From: DATKHF01 sp035510355
GTDB lineage: Bacteria > Patescibacteriota > Saccharimonadia > Saccharimonadales > UBA4665
Direction of reading: 5' to 3'
DNA length: 36,025 nucleotides
NCBI GenBank assembly: GCA_035510355.1
Contig: DATKHF010000019.1
Span: forward strand, 1 to 36,025
The notes under the pieces were generated by a model. That model was given only the letters and a program-made list of their open reading frames with translations, was not told where the DNA came from and made no database searches. The position numbers and the translations under genes were made by a program. Shown here piece after piece: positions 16,546 to 25,350 of this stretch (positions are counted from its first letter, which is position 1; the number at the start of each line of letters is the position of its first letter).

Positions 16546-16669
16546 GGTTAGATATGCGAAGACACCAAATGATGCAGGGTCTCTATATGCCGGCTGAAAT
16601 TACGCTAAAAAGCTTTCTCATGAGCGGAGTTGAAAAGTAATAGCGTTATGTATTTTATCAAGCACCTTA

Positions 16670-16675
16670 TATAAT
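16670..16675 (+). promoter_or_regulatory. -10 element, probable leaderless start of the ColD-like gene
   Basis: Exact TATAAT with 7 nt to the ATG at 16683 and no ribosome-binding site. The remainder of the divergent 152-bp interval (16531-16682) shows no other clear signal. Confidence 0.5.
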
Positions 16676-16682
16676 TCAAGAA

Positions 16683-17858
16683 ATGATCAAACTAATTAAA
16701 TCGACTTTTTATAACGAGGCAAAAACTAAGAAGGAGCTCGCCAATTTCATTAAAGATACATCTATGATGAGCTTTGGCCCAGAATGTCGTAAATTTGAAG
16801 AAAAGTTTGCTAAGTGGCAAGGACGTAAGCACTGCGTTTTTCTTAATAGCGGAAGTTCGGCGAACCTTGCCATCATTCAAACGTTGCTTAACCTAGGCAA
16901 AATTAAACGAGGCGATAAGATTGGTTTCTCGGCCTTAACTTGGTCTACCAATATCATGCCACTTATTGAACTTGGGCTGGAGGTTGTCCCTATTGATGTT
17001 GAGATTGACACACTTAACGTTTCAAGTAATAAGCTGAAAAAGACACTCAGGAGACACGATATTAAAATGCTCTTCATCACAAATCTATTGGGATTCTGCG
17101 ATGACATAGATGAAATCCTTAAAGTGTGTAATGAAGAGAAGATTATTCTCATTGAAGACAATTGCGAATCACTGGGCACAGTTTACAAAGGTAAGAAGCT
17201 AGGGAACTATGGCGCCGCGAGTACATTCTCTTTCTATGTCGGTCATCATATGTCCACAATTGAAGGAGGGGCTGTTTGTACAAATAATGAAGCCATAGCT
17301 AACATGCTACGTCTTGTTCGTGCCCATGGGTGGGACCGTAACCTCGCCGAAAAACATCAACAAAAAATCAGGAGTAAGCACAAGGTAAATAGTACTTTTT
17401 ATTCTCGCTATACCTTTTATGACTTGGGGTATAATATGCGACCCACGGAGATTAATGGCTTTATTGGTAACACGCAGGTTCCTTACTTGGATGAAATTAT
17501 ACGGAAGCGACAAGATTCATTCCTAGAGTTCGCAGGCAAGATTTACTCGCAAACAGACCGTTTTTACCCGATACGCTATGACCATATTGACCTGGTTTCT
17601 AACTTTGCATTTCCAATTATCTGTAAATCTAAAAAGACACGCGACGAGCTAGTGGCAAAATGTAATGGCAAAATAGAGCTTCGACCAATAGTCGGTGGGG
17701 ATATGACCAAACAGCCGTTCTTTAAAAAGTATGCAAAAAATGCTGTGCTCGAAAAATCAAACGCAGGGCTAATACATGAACAAGGTCTCTATTTTGGTAA
17801 TAATCCCGAGTTGAACAAGAGTGAAAAAGAAGAAATTCTTTCAATATTCACACGATAA
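16683..17858 (+). CDS. PLP-dependent 3-dehydratase of the DegT/StrS fold (ColD-like)
   Basis: 391 residues, sugar-aminotransferase fold. The segment that normally holds the PLP-binding lysine (SFHxxKxxxxGEGG) reads SFYVGHHMSTIEGG, so His188 occupies the lysine position. A His there is the hallmark of ColD (GDP-4-keto-6-deoxy-D-mannose 3-dehydratase, catalytic His188) and of RfbH-type 3-dehydratases. Other fold residues remain: SGSSANL at 56-62 (phosphate cup), LIEDNCESLG at 156-165 (Asp159 contacts the pyridine N), and YNMRPTEINGFIG in the C-terminal half. It should remove the C3 hydroxyl using PLP and glutamate. The GMD product in the same locus is ColD's substrate. A simple aminotransferase (perosamine type) is unlikely without the lysine. 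Confidence 0.85.
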   Translation: MIKLIKSTFYNEAKTKKELANFIKDTSMMSFGPECRKFEEKFAKWQGRKHCVFLNSGSSANLAIIQTLLNLGKIKRGDKIGFSALTWSTNIMPLIELGLEVVPIDVEIDTLNVSSNKLKKTLRRHDIKMLFITNLLGFCDDIDEILKVCNEEKIILIEDNCESLGTVYKGKKLGNYGAASTFSFYVGHHMSTIEGGAVCTNNEAIANMLRLVRAHGWDRNLAEKHQQKIRSKHKVNSTFYSRYTFYDLGYNMRPTEINGFIGNTQVPYLDEIIRKRQDSFLEFAGKIYSQTDRFYPIRYDHIDLVSNFAFPIICKSKKTRDELVAKCNGKIELRPIVGGDMTKQPFFKKYAKNAVLEKSNAGLIHEQGLYFGNNPELNKSEKEEILSIFTR

Positions 17859-17883
17859 GTAAGTTAATGCATACATACGTCTT

Positions 17884-19050
17884 ATGAAAATTGGAATTGT
17901 GATTGATAGATTAAACGTAGGTGGTGTTGAGAAGATTGCCATTGAAGAAGTCATAGCTCTGAGGCAACTAGGAGAAGACGCTCAGCTTGTCGTCCTCAGA
18001 GAGAAGGCGGTTGTACAGAATGCTTTCCCTGATCTTTTACATGATGTTCCAGTCGTTTACTTAGATAAACGTTTACCCAAACTTCTCCGTTTTTCTTTCC
18101 CGTTTCCCGTATTTAGTTTCTTCTCTTTATTTCATATAACGTATCCTTTATTCCTGCCATTTGTTGTCAAGAAAAAAGAGTTTGACTACTTTATCGTACA
18201 CGGAACATATACATGCTTTTCGGTGGCTACTATTAGTAAAATTAAAAAGATACAATTTTCTGCTTTTATTTGGGATCCGATTTCCTATATTCTGACTCGG
18301 GTTTATAACAAAAAATTCTTTGCGCCTCTTTTATGGCTGCTAAAGAAGATAGCCTATACCCTGGACAAGTTCCTCATTAATAGTATGGATACAGTCTTAG
18401 TTGGTGGCTCAGCGCACAATGCCTTTATTCGTCGAATTAATCAGCATAAACCCATTAAGGCGATATACCCGGCAGTTCATCCGCTTAAGCGGCTACTAAA
18501 AAAGGATGACTATGTCTTGATGGTAACTGCCTGGAAAGACGGCAAGGATCCGGAGTACATTTTTGAAATTATTAAGAAGCTTCCGGGTATACATATTAAA
18601 ATGGTCGGTAAGTGGACAGATCCGCTCTACCGCCAGAAGTTTGAGAAAATAGTGCAGGAAAAAGGTTACAACCGAGAGATAGAAATTGTCGGTGCGGTTA
18701 GTGAATCTCAATTATTTAAGTACTATGCACAGGCCCGTGTATTGTTACAAACGAATGATGATAGAGGTTTTGGTATGCCAGCCATGGAGGCTGCTGGATG
18801 CGGTACTACATTTATAATTCCACGTGGCCAGGGTGTTTGTGATTTGTTTATTGATGGCGAAGACGGTTTTTACACAAAAGAGAAAGACACAAAAACAATC
18901 TGTACGCTGCTAAAGCGGCTTCTAGAGAATCCCGAACTTGCTACTAGTATAGGTAACAAAGCATGGAACCATGTGAGGAATAACTATTCTTGGGAAAAAC
19001 ACGCCCTGGAACTTAAACAAATAATTAATGAGAACTTAAGCGCAAACTAG
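17884..19050 (+). CDS. GT4-family glycosyltransferase with altered E-x7-E
   Basis: 388 residues. The GT-B N-terminus MKIGIVIDRLNVGGVEKIAIE has the GGVEK loop of GT4. Donor-side features are a VTAWKDGKDPEYIFEII segment (in the position of the PxKN hinge) and DDRGFGMPAMEAAGCG, where Arg takes the place of the first Glu of E-x7-E while the second Glu remains. It follows the ColD-like gene by 25 bases on the same strand, so it is probably in one transcript and may transfer the 3,6-dideoxy sugar. Its last 26 bases overlap the end of the convergent membrane-protein gene. No good Shine-Dalgarno was seen. Confidence 0.8.
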   Translation: MKIGIVIDRLNVGGVEKIAIEEVIALRQLGEDAQLVVLREKAVVQNAFPDLLHDVPVVYLDKRLPKLLRFSFPFPVFSFFSLFHITYPLFLPFVVKKKEFDYFIVHGTYTCFSVATISKIKKIQFSAFIWDPISYILTRVYNKKFFAPLLWLLKKIAYTLDKFLINSMDTVLVGGSAHNAFIRRINQHKPIKAIYPAVHPLKRLLKKDDYVLMVTAWKDGKDPEYIFEIIKKLPGIHIKMVGKWTDPLYRQKFEKIVQEKGYNREIEIVGAVSESQLFKYYAQARVLLQTNDDRGFGMPAMEAAGCGTTFIIPRGQGVCDLFIDGEDGFYTKEKDTKTICTLLKRLLENPELATSIGNKAWNHVRNNYSWEKHALELKQIINENLSAN

Positions 19051-20806
19051 GAGGTACTTTTACAATCACCTGATTTTGAACAACTTGTTCTTTCCACCCC
19101 AAATTATTAATAGCCCTAATTAAGACAGGGGACGTATTATTAGCGTAAATGATTTCGGCCACATGGTTATCGTGGCAGTAGGCAGCTAATTGTTGAGTAT
19201 AATCTGGGGGAAGCACATTAGTGTAAAAGGAATAGATGACTGGATTGCTAAGCTGATCTGGGGGTATGAAGCCTATATAGCCTCCCGTCTGGGTAAACTC
19301 CATGCCGGAAGTATATTGATAATATAAGCTATTACCTTGATAGGCGAAAGGCAAAATAATAACATCCGATCCATTAGGAATGTAATCGATCGCGTATTTT
19401 GCGCTAAATACCTTTGGCGTTGGTAGTTGATTCCACTGAAAAATGGAAGCTCTTGGGGCAATACTGACAATTGCTACTATAACCACGGCGAATTTAATCA
19501 GGGTCATGATCCGTGAAGTTTTATATGATAGTAGTAGTCCGACAATAATGGCAATGACTAGGAATATATATAGGCTAAATCTAACTGGCAGAGCTGATTT
19601 TAGCAAAGGCATGTGAGCAGCTAAAGCCCAAGGCAATAGAGCTTTATTATGAAGTATACCGTCAATATGCAACTTCGGGCCCAGAGATAGCAGCATGGTT
19701 GCTAGCAGTATGCCAACTAAAGCCTTAACATATTTTTTCTTCCAATGCTTTATCGCGAAATAAATTAGTATTGATAAAAACGGTATGCCGATATACGATC
19801 CTGATTCAGCAAAGTCAGCTGTAAAATGGTCGGCAATATTCGATGTTAAACTGCTTCCGTAATACGTAACCGGAGTTGGTATAACGTAGTTGAGCAAATC
19901 TGTTGAAAAATTCGTCGGGCTATTAATGGTCGCCGGCACGCCACTTAAGCCAACAGCCATGTAATATAAGTATGGCGATAATATAACTAGTGCAATAATA
20001 AAAGATCCATAGAACTCGATGGCCGTAGACAGTAAGAGTTTACGTGCTTTTTTATCTGAGAAATAATAAAACAATAACAATGCAAGGAACGAAAATATCA
20101 TAAAGCTAGCCAAAACTTCGTTCGATATACCAAACTGCAGGACAATCAATATGGCTGAAAGGATTACGAAAATTGTTCTACTTAGCTTGCCCCTAAAGCG
20201 CAATAAGAAGACCAGTACTAACAGAGGAATTAAAAACGTCACATATAGACTTGCATGGCCCTCCATTTGGCTTATTTGGTAGCTTGAGAAGCCAAATATA
20301 TAACCAGCCAGGATTGAAGGGAAATATTTCTTGGTTATAAAATAGACAAGGTAAAAACAAGCTAAAGCCGACAGAGCCGGTGCGGCAAAGGTCAATATAT
20401 TATAAGAAATAACAGCATTGGAAGTTAAGGTTATGGGGGCCAATATAAAACTTAAAGTTGGGACAGCAGTAGCCCAAGCCAGATTGAAGCCTTGGGGGGA
20501 CCAGATATATTTAGACACAAACGGATTCAGATGGTGAAAAATAGCAAAAGGCCACCAATGCAAGCTCCATATTATGATTTGCGTGTCTGGGCTCGGTATC
20601 AATGACTCCTTGGTAAAATCGCTGAAAGTCGGCGGCCCAAAAAACAATTTTGAAAAGACCAAGTAAATAAAGAACGGCAAGATATATATAAGGAGGACTT
20701 TTAATACAGGGTGCTTTTTCAATAATTTCTTAAAACTAGAAATAAACTCAATAGCGGTTACATCTAATTTCTTGGCTGCATCCGTTAATTCCTTACTCGC
20801 TATCAT
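19025..20806 (-). CDS. Polytopic membrane protein, probable GT-C glycosyltransferase
   Basis: 593 residues. A first TM at about 37-54 is followed by an outer loop SPDTQIIIWSLHWWPFAI with an Asp suited to the GT-C catalytic position, then LNPFVSKYIWSPQGFNLAW, a sequence common to a widespread family of uncharacterised bacterial GT-C-like proteins. About ten helices run to ~445, then an outer C-terminal domain of ~150 residues. Good ribosome-binding site GGAG six bases before the ATG. It is downstream of another such gene and of a DPM-type GT2, forming a minus-strand three-gene unit. It likely uses a polyprenyl-P-sugar to decorate the exported glycan. The paralogue at 9970-12105 is more divergent. 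Confidence 0.68.
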   Translation of the reverse strand: MIASKELTDAAKKLDVTAIEFISSFKKLLKKHPVLKVLLIYILPFFIYLVFSKLFFGPPTFSDFTKESLIPSPDTQIIIWSLHWWPFAIFHHLNPFVSKYIWSPQGFNLAWATAVPTLSFILAPITLTSNAVISYNILTFAAPALSALACFYLVYFITKKYFPSILAGYIFGFSSYQISQMEGHASLYVTFLIPLLVLVFLLRFRGKLSRTIFVILSAILIVLQFGISNEVLASFMIFSFLALLLFYYFSDKKARKLLLSTAIEFYGSFIIALVILSPYLYYMAVGLSGVPATINSPTNFSTDLLNYVIPTPVTYYGSSLTSNIADHFTADFAESGSYIGIPFLSILIYFAIKHWKKKYVKALVGILLATMLLSLGPKLHIDGILHNKALLPWALAAHMPLLKSALPVRFSLYIFLVIAIIVGLLLSYKTSRIMTLIKFAVVIVAIVSIAPRASIFQWNQLPTPKVFSAKYAIDYIPNGSDVIILPFAYQGNSLYYQYTSGMEFTQTGGYIGFIPPDQLSNPVIYSFYTNVLPPDYTQQLAAYCHDNHVAEIIYANNTSPVLIRAINNLGWKEQVVQNQVIVKVPPSLRLSSH

Positions 20807-20833
20807 ATTATCTCCAAAAACATGTTCGGCAGT

Positions 20834-22594
20834 TTAAGTTTTGCATAGTGGTGATATTTTATTCCCCGGGATTATGAAAGTACAGGCTGCTAAATATTTG
20901 GCTACTTTACCCTCAGACCTTAATTGCTTAACGTACTCATAAGAAGTATGAATATCACTGTTTAACTGAAGATAGCCAGGACTATTAACGGCATACTGAT
21001 AGATATACATATTGCCGCAACTTGTTATCTTTGAGGGACCAGCCGGCAAGTAGGGGTCGCTGGCCGTAATCCCCTGCAAGCTTGGTTGGGTGTCAACAAT
21101 AACGAAACTGTAGGTATGATTGTAGGCGCCGACATTATATTGCCAAGGGTAAATTGAAAAGCTGGAGTTAACCTGAACGGCTTGTTCGTCAGGTTGATCA
21201 TACACATCCAAAGGACGGACCGTCCAGTATTCTCCGGCCCCATAAGCCTCTTGATGATGAAGTGTATTGGCAAGACACGCAGAGTCACTATAAGGTGTTG
21301 ATGACAAAAGTTTTGTAGCACTGGCCCAGGATAAAGATCCAACTACCAAGATAATTACTGCGACTGCAGCCGCAAAGCCAATGAGCACATTCTTAAACCG
21401 GTCTACTAGTTGCTGCGTTAATTTGCTAACCATGATAGGTAGTAAGCCGAACAGCGGTAGGATTATCATGGGTAATAAATATCGTGTGACCGTACTTCCA
21501 ATAGCTATGGAAAATCCTATGATAAAGATTGGCTCGGTAATGGAAAATAGACAGAGCATCAACAGTTTGCTGTCAAGCTTGCGTGTGTTGTCATGAGTCT
21601 TTACGTATACCCACCAAATAGAGTAAATAAGCGAAAATAATATAACTGCAAAAATCAGCACCAATTCCAGGCGACCTGTTTTAGAATGTATGGCGATAGA
21701 CAGCGAGCTATGGAAAACTGTTAATGTTGCCGGAATCTGCTGAGTCGATACATGAGCACCAAGTGTTTGACCAACGAAATCTTTAAAATGCAAGATGAGC
21801 TTGTAGCCAATAGCGGCACCGAGTAGTTGCGGTAAACCGATTTGTAGGGCCTGCTTCACCTTGAGCCCGCCGTAGATAACTACTAAAACCAACACGACTA
21901 AAAACGGCAATATATAGGCGACTAAGAATAGTGGATCGGAGAATGCGGTAAGAGCGGCCACTAAGAACCCAATAGCCACTAGTAACCATTTTTTGGACTG
22001 CTTGAGCGACCCAAGATTATTAAATTGCACGAGTGTCAGGCAGAGTAAAAATGCGCTAGAGATCACCATGCCGTAGTAGTAGGTTGTGAGCAAGTATAGA
22101 GTAGCGATAGATCTTGAGTTAACGTAAGCCTGTCTCTCGAGCACCATGTAAAGAATAAGGAGCAGACTACAACCTAAAGCAAAGACACGATGTAGATGTT
22201 TTGAAACTTTTGAAAAACTTCCGGCGGCCCACCTAATAAGCACATAAAAGCTTGTAATATTGAGAGTTGCGTTGAAAACCAAGGAAGCGTTAACGCTGTG
22301 AGTGAAGAAGCTGCTAACTGTATAAAAAAGACCCTCAGGGAAAAGGCCGAACTGTGATGAAAATACCCAAAGAAAAGGTTCTTTGTGGGCAATTGACTCC
22401 CGGACTAACGGAAAAGTGAGGGAATCGGCATAATACAAGAAAAATTGTAGCCAGCTAGAGTTTTCAATATGGGCAAGCTCAACAACGAATGCAAATAGCA
22501 AGATTAATATCGGCCACATTTCAGAAACAACAAACTGTAGAAACCGAGGTAACTTCTGATATATTTTGTTAAGCTCATTGAGTAGCTGATGCAT
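20834..22594 (-). CDS. Polytopic membrane protein, possible GT-C glycosyltransferase
   Basis: 586 residues with about 10-11 hydrophobic helices, beginning at ~27-43, and an outer C-terminal region of ~150 residues containing cysteines. The first outer loop has YYADSLTFPLVRESIAHKEPFLW, with Asp in the GT-C position. No enzyme family is recognised with certainty. It lies 7 bases downstream of a polyprenyl-P-mannose-synthase-like gene and 27 bases upstream of another GT-C-like gene, so participation in outer-face glycosylation is the best guess. A GAGG ribosome-binding site is formed inside the end of the upstream gene, suggesting coupling. Confidence 0.55.
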   Translation of the reverse strand: MHQLLNELNKIYQKLPRFLQFVVSEMWPILILLFAFVVELAHIENSSWLQFFLYYADSLTFPLVRESIAHKEPFLWVFSSQFGLFPEGLFYTVSSFFTHSVNASLVFNATLNITSFYVLIRWAAGSFSKVSKHLHRVFALGCSLLLILYMVLERQAYVNSRSIATLYLLTTYYYGMVISSAFLLCLTLVQFNNLGSLKQSKKWLLVAIGFLVAALTAFSDPLFLVAYILPFLVVLVLVVIYGGLKVKQALQIGLPQLLGAAIGYKLILHFKDFVGQTLGAHVSTQQIPATLTVFHSSLSIAIHSKTGRLELVLIFAVILFSLIYSIWWVYVKTHDNTRKLDSKLLMLCLFSITEPIFIIGFSIAIGSTVTRYLLPMIILPLFGLLPIMVSKLTQQLVDRFKNVLIGFAAAVAVIILVVGSLSWASATKLLSSTPYSDSACLANTLHHQEAYGAGEYWTVRPLDVYDQPDEQAVQVNSSFSIYPWQYNVGAYNHTYSFVIVDTQPSLQGITASDPYLPAGPSKITSCGNMYIYQYAVNSPGYLQLNSDIHTSYEYVKQLRSEGKVAKYLAACTFIIPGNKISPLCKT

Positions 22595-22601
22595 AAATCT
22601 A

Positions 22602-23327
22602 CTACCCTCTGTACCTTATGCTAGGGACTAACAAGAAATTTTTTATAATTGTACTTCTAGGAATTTTTGAATTACCATGTTGGCGGTCTTTGAAAACGAT
22701 AGGAACTTGCACAGCGTTTTTGCAGTGCATGAGGGCCTTATGTTTTAAATCAATCAGAAAGCCGTAGCCGCCAGCCTGCAAGGTTTCTAACTTAATCTTC
22801 TTGAGTAAGTCTTGGGAATATAAATTATATCCTCCCGTATAGTCTGTAATTTTTGAGCCAAGAAATAACCGTGCATAAAAGTTGCCACCCCGACTTTGTA
22901 ATTTGCGGTACCACTGCCAGTCCGGAGTGCTACCTCCTTTTATGTAACGTGAGCCCACTACAAAATCAGCATTTTTTGTCTGATCTAAAAACTCGGGAAT
23001 ATATTTTGGATCATGTGACAGATCGGCGTCCATCTGCAAAATATAATCAAAGTTCTCAGGTATTATCTGCTGAAAAGCAAAGACGTAGGCTCTTCCCAGA
23101 CCTTCCTTTTTAGCGCGATTCAGAACACGCACGTTGAACTTTTTATCAGAAATTTTTTTACCTATAGCTGTCGCGATATCAGCTGTGCCGTCAGGGGAGT
23201 TATCATCTATAATAAAGACTGTGCACTCCAGACCTTGATAATTAATCACGTGTTTTTTAATAGCAGGAAGCAACTTACTAATGTTGATAGCTTCATTATA
23301 AGTAGGAACAGCAATGGCTAATTTCAT
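22602..23327 (-). CDS. GT2 polyprenol-phosphate mannose synthase-like (DPM1 type)
   Basis: 241 residues, catalytic GT-A domain only, without C-terminal helices. AVPTYNEAINI at 6-16, IIDDNSPDGTADI at 39-51, and metal triad DAD at 100-102 in QMDADLSHDP, then GSRYIKGGSTPDW and RQHGNSK. These are the classical dolichol/polyprenol-P-mannose synthase signatures. The ATG at 23327 is preferred to the TTG three bases earlier. The divergent neighbour at 23363 is a GtrA protein, the usual membrane partner of such soluble synthases, and two GT-C-like genes lie downstream. It would supply polyprenyl-P-mannose from the GDP-mannose made at 25956. Confidence 0.9.
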   Translation of the reverse strand: MKLAIAVPTYNEAINISKLLPAIKKHVINYQGLECTVFIIDDNSPDGTADIATAIGKKISDKKFNVRVLNRAKKEGLGRAYVFAFQQIIPENFDYILQMDADLSHDPKYIPEFLDQTKNADFVVGSRYIKGGSTPDWQWYRKLQSRGGNFYARLFLGSKITDYTGGYNLYSQDLLKKIKLETLQAGGYGFLIDLKHKALMHCKNAVQVPIVFKDRQHGNSKIPRSTIIKNFLLVPSIRYRG

Positions 23328-23345
23328 CAAGCTTCATCAAAGTAC

Positions 23346-23361
23346 ATTATACTTAAGTATA
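23346..23361. promoter_or_regulatory. Palindromic bidirectional promoter
   Basis: The two start codons (23327 minus, 23363 plus) are separated by only 35 bp. TATACTTAAGTATA at 23348-23361 is a perfect 14-bp palindrome. Plus -10 TATACT (23348-23353) ends 9 nt from its ATG. Minus -10 TATAAT (complement of 23346-23351) lies 18 nt from its ATG. The two -10 boxes overlap on opposite strands. Confidence 0.5.
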
Positions 23362-23362
23362 C

Positions 23363-23857
23363 ATGCTGAAAAAGATCTGGACCTTTAAAATAACACGCTT
23401 CCTAAGTGTCGGTGTTTTCAATACAGTATTTGACCTTACGATTCTTAATACGCTGGTGTTTGTAGGTCATCTACCGGCAATCGCTGCAAACCTAGTCTCG
23501 GCAAGTACGAGCATGGCAGTATCCTATTTCTTAAACCATCACATTGTTTTTAGAAGTAAAGAAAAACACAGTGTAATGCGCTTCGTTCACTTTTTTGCCG
23601 TTACCGGCTTGGGCATATTAGCCATTCAGAGCTTAGTCATTTACCTTATGACACATTTTCTGGCTCATGAACATTCTGCAGTGGTCAGCCTCCTTCGGCA
23701 TTTGCATATTGCCCTTAGTGCTAAAGCCTTCGATCTTAACCTCGCGAAGCTCCTTGCTGTACTAGTTGCAATGATCTGGAACTTCTTAATCTACCAGTTT
23801 GTAATCTTTAACAAAAACAGTAAGCAGTCTGACGACGACGTATTGCCTAAAGCTTAA
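23363..23857 (+). CDS. GtrA-family membrane protein
   Basis: 164 residues with four hydrophobic segments (about 12-30, 35-55, 74-95 and 128-146) and the GtrA marks FLSVGVFNTVFDLTILN near the start and MAVSYFLNHHIVFRSK in the middle, ending WNFLIYQFVIFNK. GtrA proteins help move or present polyprenyl-P-linked sugars made by GtrB/DPM enzymes; the exact activity is debated. It is transcribed divergently from the DPM-like gene from a shared promoter and is followed by a methyltransferase and another DPM-like/GtrA pair. It has a longer loop before the last helix than most family members. Confidence 0.85.
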   Translation: MLKKIWTFKITRFLSVGVFNTVFDLTILNTLVFVGHLPAIAANLVSASTSMAVSYFLNHHIVFRSKEKHSVMRFVHFFAVTGLGILAIQSLVIYLMTHFLAHEHSAVVSLLRHLHIALSAKAFDLNLAKLLAVLVAMIWNFLIYQFVIFNKNSKQSDDDVLPKA

Positions 23858-23897
23858 TGTTACAATTTGTGCAAGGCGTCTGCGCGGAGAGGCAGTA

Positions 23898-24611
23898 TTG
23901 AGCAAAAAAACATTTGTATATACTGGGCACGAAAACTTGGAAGCCATGACCGAGGCTATTAATTATAATAGTTACTTAATTAAGCTTATTCTTCAAGAGT
24001 TGCCAGATAAAAAAACCAAGAAAATTAAAGTTTTGGATTTTGGTGCTGGCTCGGGCACTTATGCCGATATGCTTAAAGAAAAAGGTGTTGAGGTAGACTG
24101 TCTCGAGCCTGACAAAAAGTTGCGAACAATTCTATCTCAGAAAGGCTATAAGGTATTAAACAATGTTAATGACCTTAAGCCAGAGTCATACGATCTAATT
24201 TATGCACTTAACGTATTTGAGCATATTGAGGATGATCACGGCAACTTTGCTGCGCTTACAAAAACACTCACCAAAAATGGCATAATCCTAATATATGTTC
24301 CGGCTTTTCAAAGCCTGTTCTCCTCTATGGACAAACTTGTTGGTCACCACCGTCGTTATCGCAAAACTAGGCTCAGGCACATGGCTAGCAACAACAATAT
24401 GACTATTCTTAAACTACATTACTGTGATCCAGTTGGATTTGCGGCTGCCCTAGCTTTTAATGCTACACGAAACAGCACTGGGATAATCTCTGCAAAATCA
24501 GTTAAATTATATGACACGATAGTCTTTCCAATCAGTACTCTGCTTGAGCCCATCCTGAAGCATATACTTGGTAAAAACGTGGTGCTAGTGGCAAAAAACG
24601 ATGCCAAATAA
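23898..24611 (+). CDS. Class I SAM-dependent methyltransferase
   Basis: 237 residues. SAM-binding motif I VLDFGAGSGTY at 45-55, the acidic CLEPD at 68-72 and the motif-IV-like YDLIYALNVFEHIEDD, as in Methyltransf_11/23 families. The start is TTG at 23898, chosen because a strong GGAGAGG (23886-23892) sits five bases upstream and no in-frame ATG does better. The last 11 bases overlap the next gene (ATG at 24601). Placed between a GtrA and a GT2 gene, it may methylate a lipid-linked sugar, but the substrate is unknown. Confidence 0.82.
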   Translation: MSKKTFVYTGHENLEAMTEAINYNSYLIKLILQELPDKKTKKIKVLDFGAGSGTYADMLKEKGVEVDCLEPDKKLRTILSQKGYKVLNNVNDLKPESYDLIYALNVFEHIEDDHGNFAALTKTLTKNGIILIYVPAFQSLFSSMDKLVGHHRRYRKTRLRHMASNNNMTILKLHYCDPVGFAAALAFNATRNSTGIISAKSVKLYDTIVFPISTLLEPILKHILGKNVVLVAKNDAK

Positions 24612-25350
24612 AAACCCTAGGAATAATACTGAGCATTCATCTAAACCTCTGCTCAGTATTTTAGTGCCAGTTTATAACGAAGAAGCAACCATAAAAGAAA
24701 TCATCGAAAAGATAACTTCTTTACCGATTAAGAACTACGAAGTATTGATTGTTGACGATAAATCAAAAGATAAATCAAAAGAAATCATCGAAAAATTTAG
24801 CCAGAAATTCAATAAACCCAATGTCAAACTTAAGATACTAACTCATGACAAGAATAGCGGTAAGGGAGCTGGCATAAAGTCTGGCTTAGAATTAGCCAAA
24901 GGCGAGTATTTCATAATTCAAGATGCTGATCTAGAATATGACCCTGCCGACATTCCAGATTTGCTAAAGTCGGCAATCGAAGATGACCACACCGTTGTGT
25001 ACGGCTCACGTTTTATGGGAAAGATACAAGGCATGCCACTCGCTAATAATTATGCCAATCGGCTCTATAACTTCTTGCTGCGCCGACTGTATAACACTTC
25101 AATTACCGATATGCATACGTGCTATAAATTGGTTAATACCAAACTGATGCTGGATTTAGAAATGTCCTCCGAGGGCTTTGATTACGCGACCGAATTAATC
25201 AGTAAACTTTTACGAAGAAGTGTCGCCATACATGAAGTACCAATCAACTACAACGGCCGCTCTAAAAAAGAAGGTAAAAAAATCGGTGTTAAAGACGGTA
25301 TAGACTGTGCATATATGATTCTTAAGTATAGATTCGGGAAGAGCACCTGA
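24601..25350 (+). CDS. GT2 polyprenyl-phosphate sugar synthase-like
   Basis: 249 residues, soluble DPM/GT2 domain: ILVPVYNEEATI at 20-31, VDDKSKDKSKEI at 51-62, metal triad DAD at 108-110, then YGSRFMG, DMHTCYKL and EGFDYATELISKLLRR, as in bacterial DPM-like enzymes. A 12-base tandem duplication encodes DKSKDKSK in the nucleotide-binding loop. It is co-translated with the methyltransferase upstream (11-base overlap) and with a GtrA protein downstream whose start overlaps its TGA. Likely makes polyprenyl-P-hexose for an outer-face transferase. Confidence 0.88.
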   Translation: MPNKNPRNNTEHSSKPLLSILVPVYNEEATIKEIIEKITSLPIKNYEVLIVDDKSKDKSKEIIEKFSQKFNKPNVKLKILTHDKNSGKGAGIKSGLELAKGEYFIIQDADLEYDPADIPDLLKSAIEDDHTVVYGSRFMGKIQGMPLANNYANRLYNFLLRRLYNTSITDMHTCYKLVNTKLMLDLEMSSEGFDYATELISKLLRRSVAIHEVPINYNGRSKKEGKKIGVKDGIDCAYMILKYRFGKST

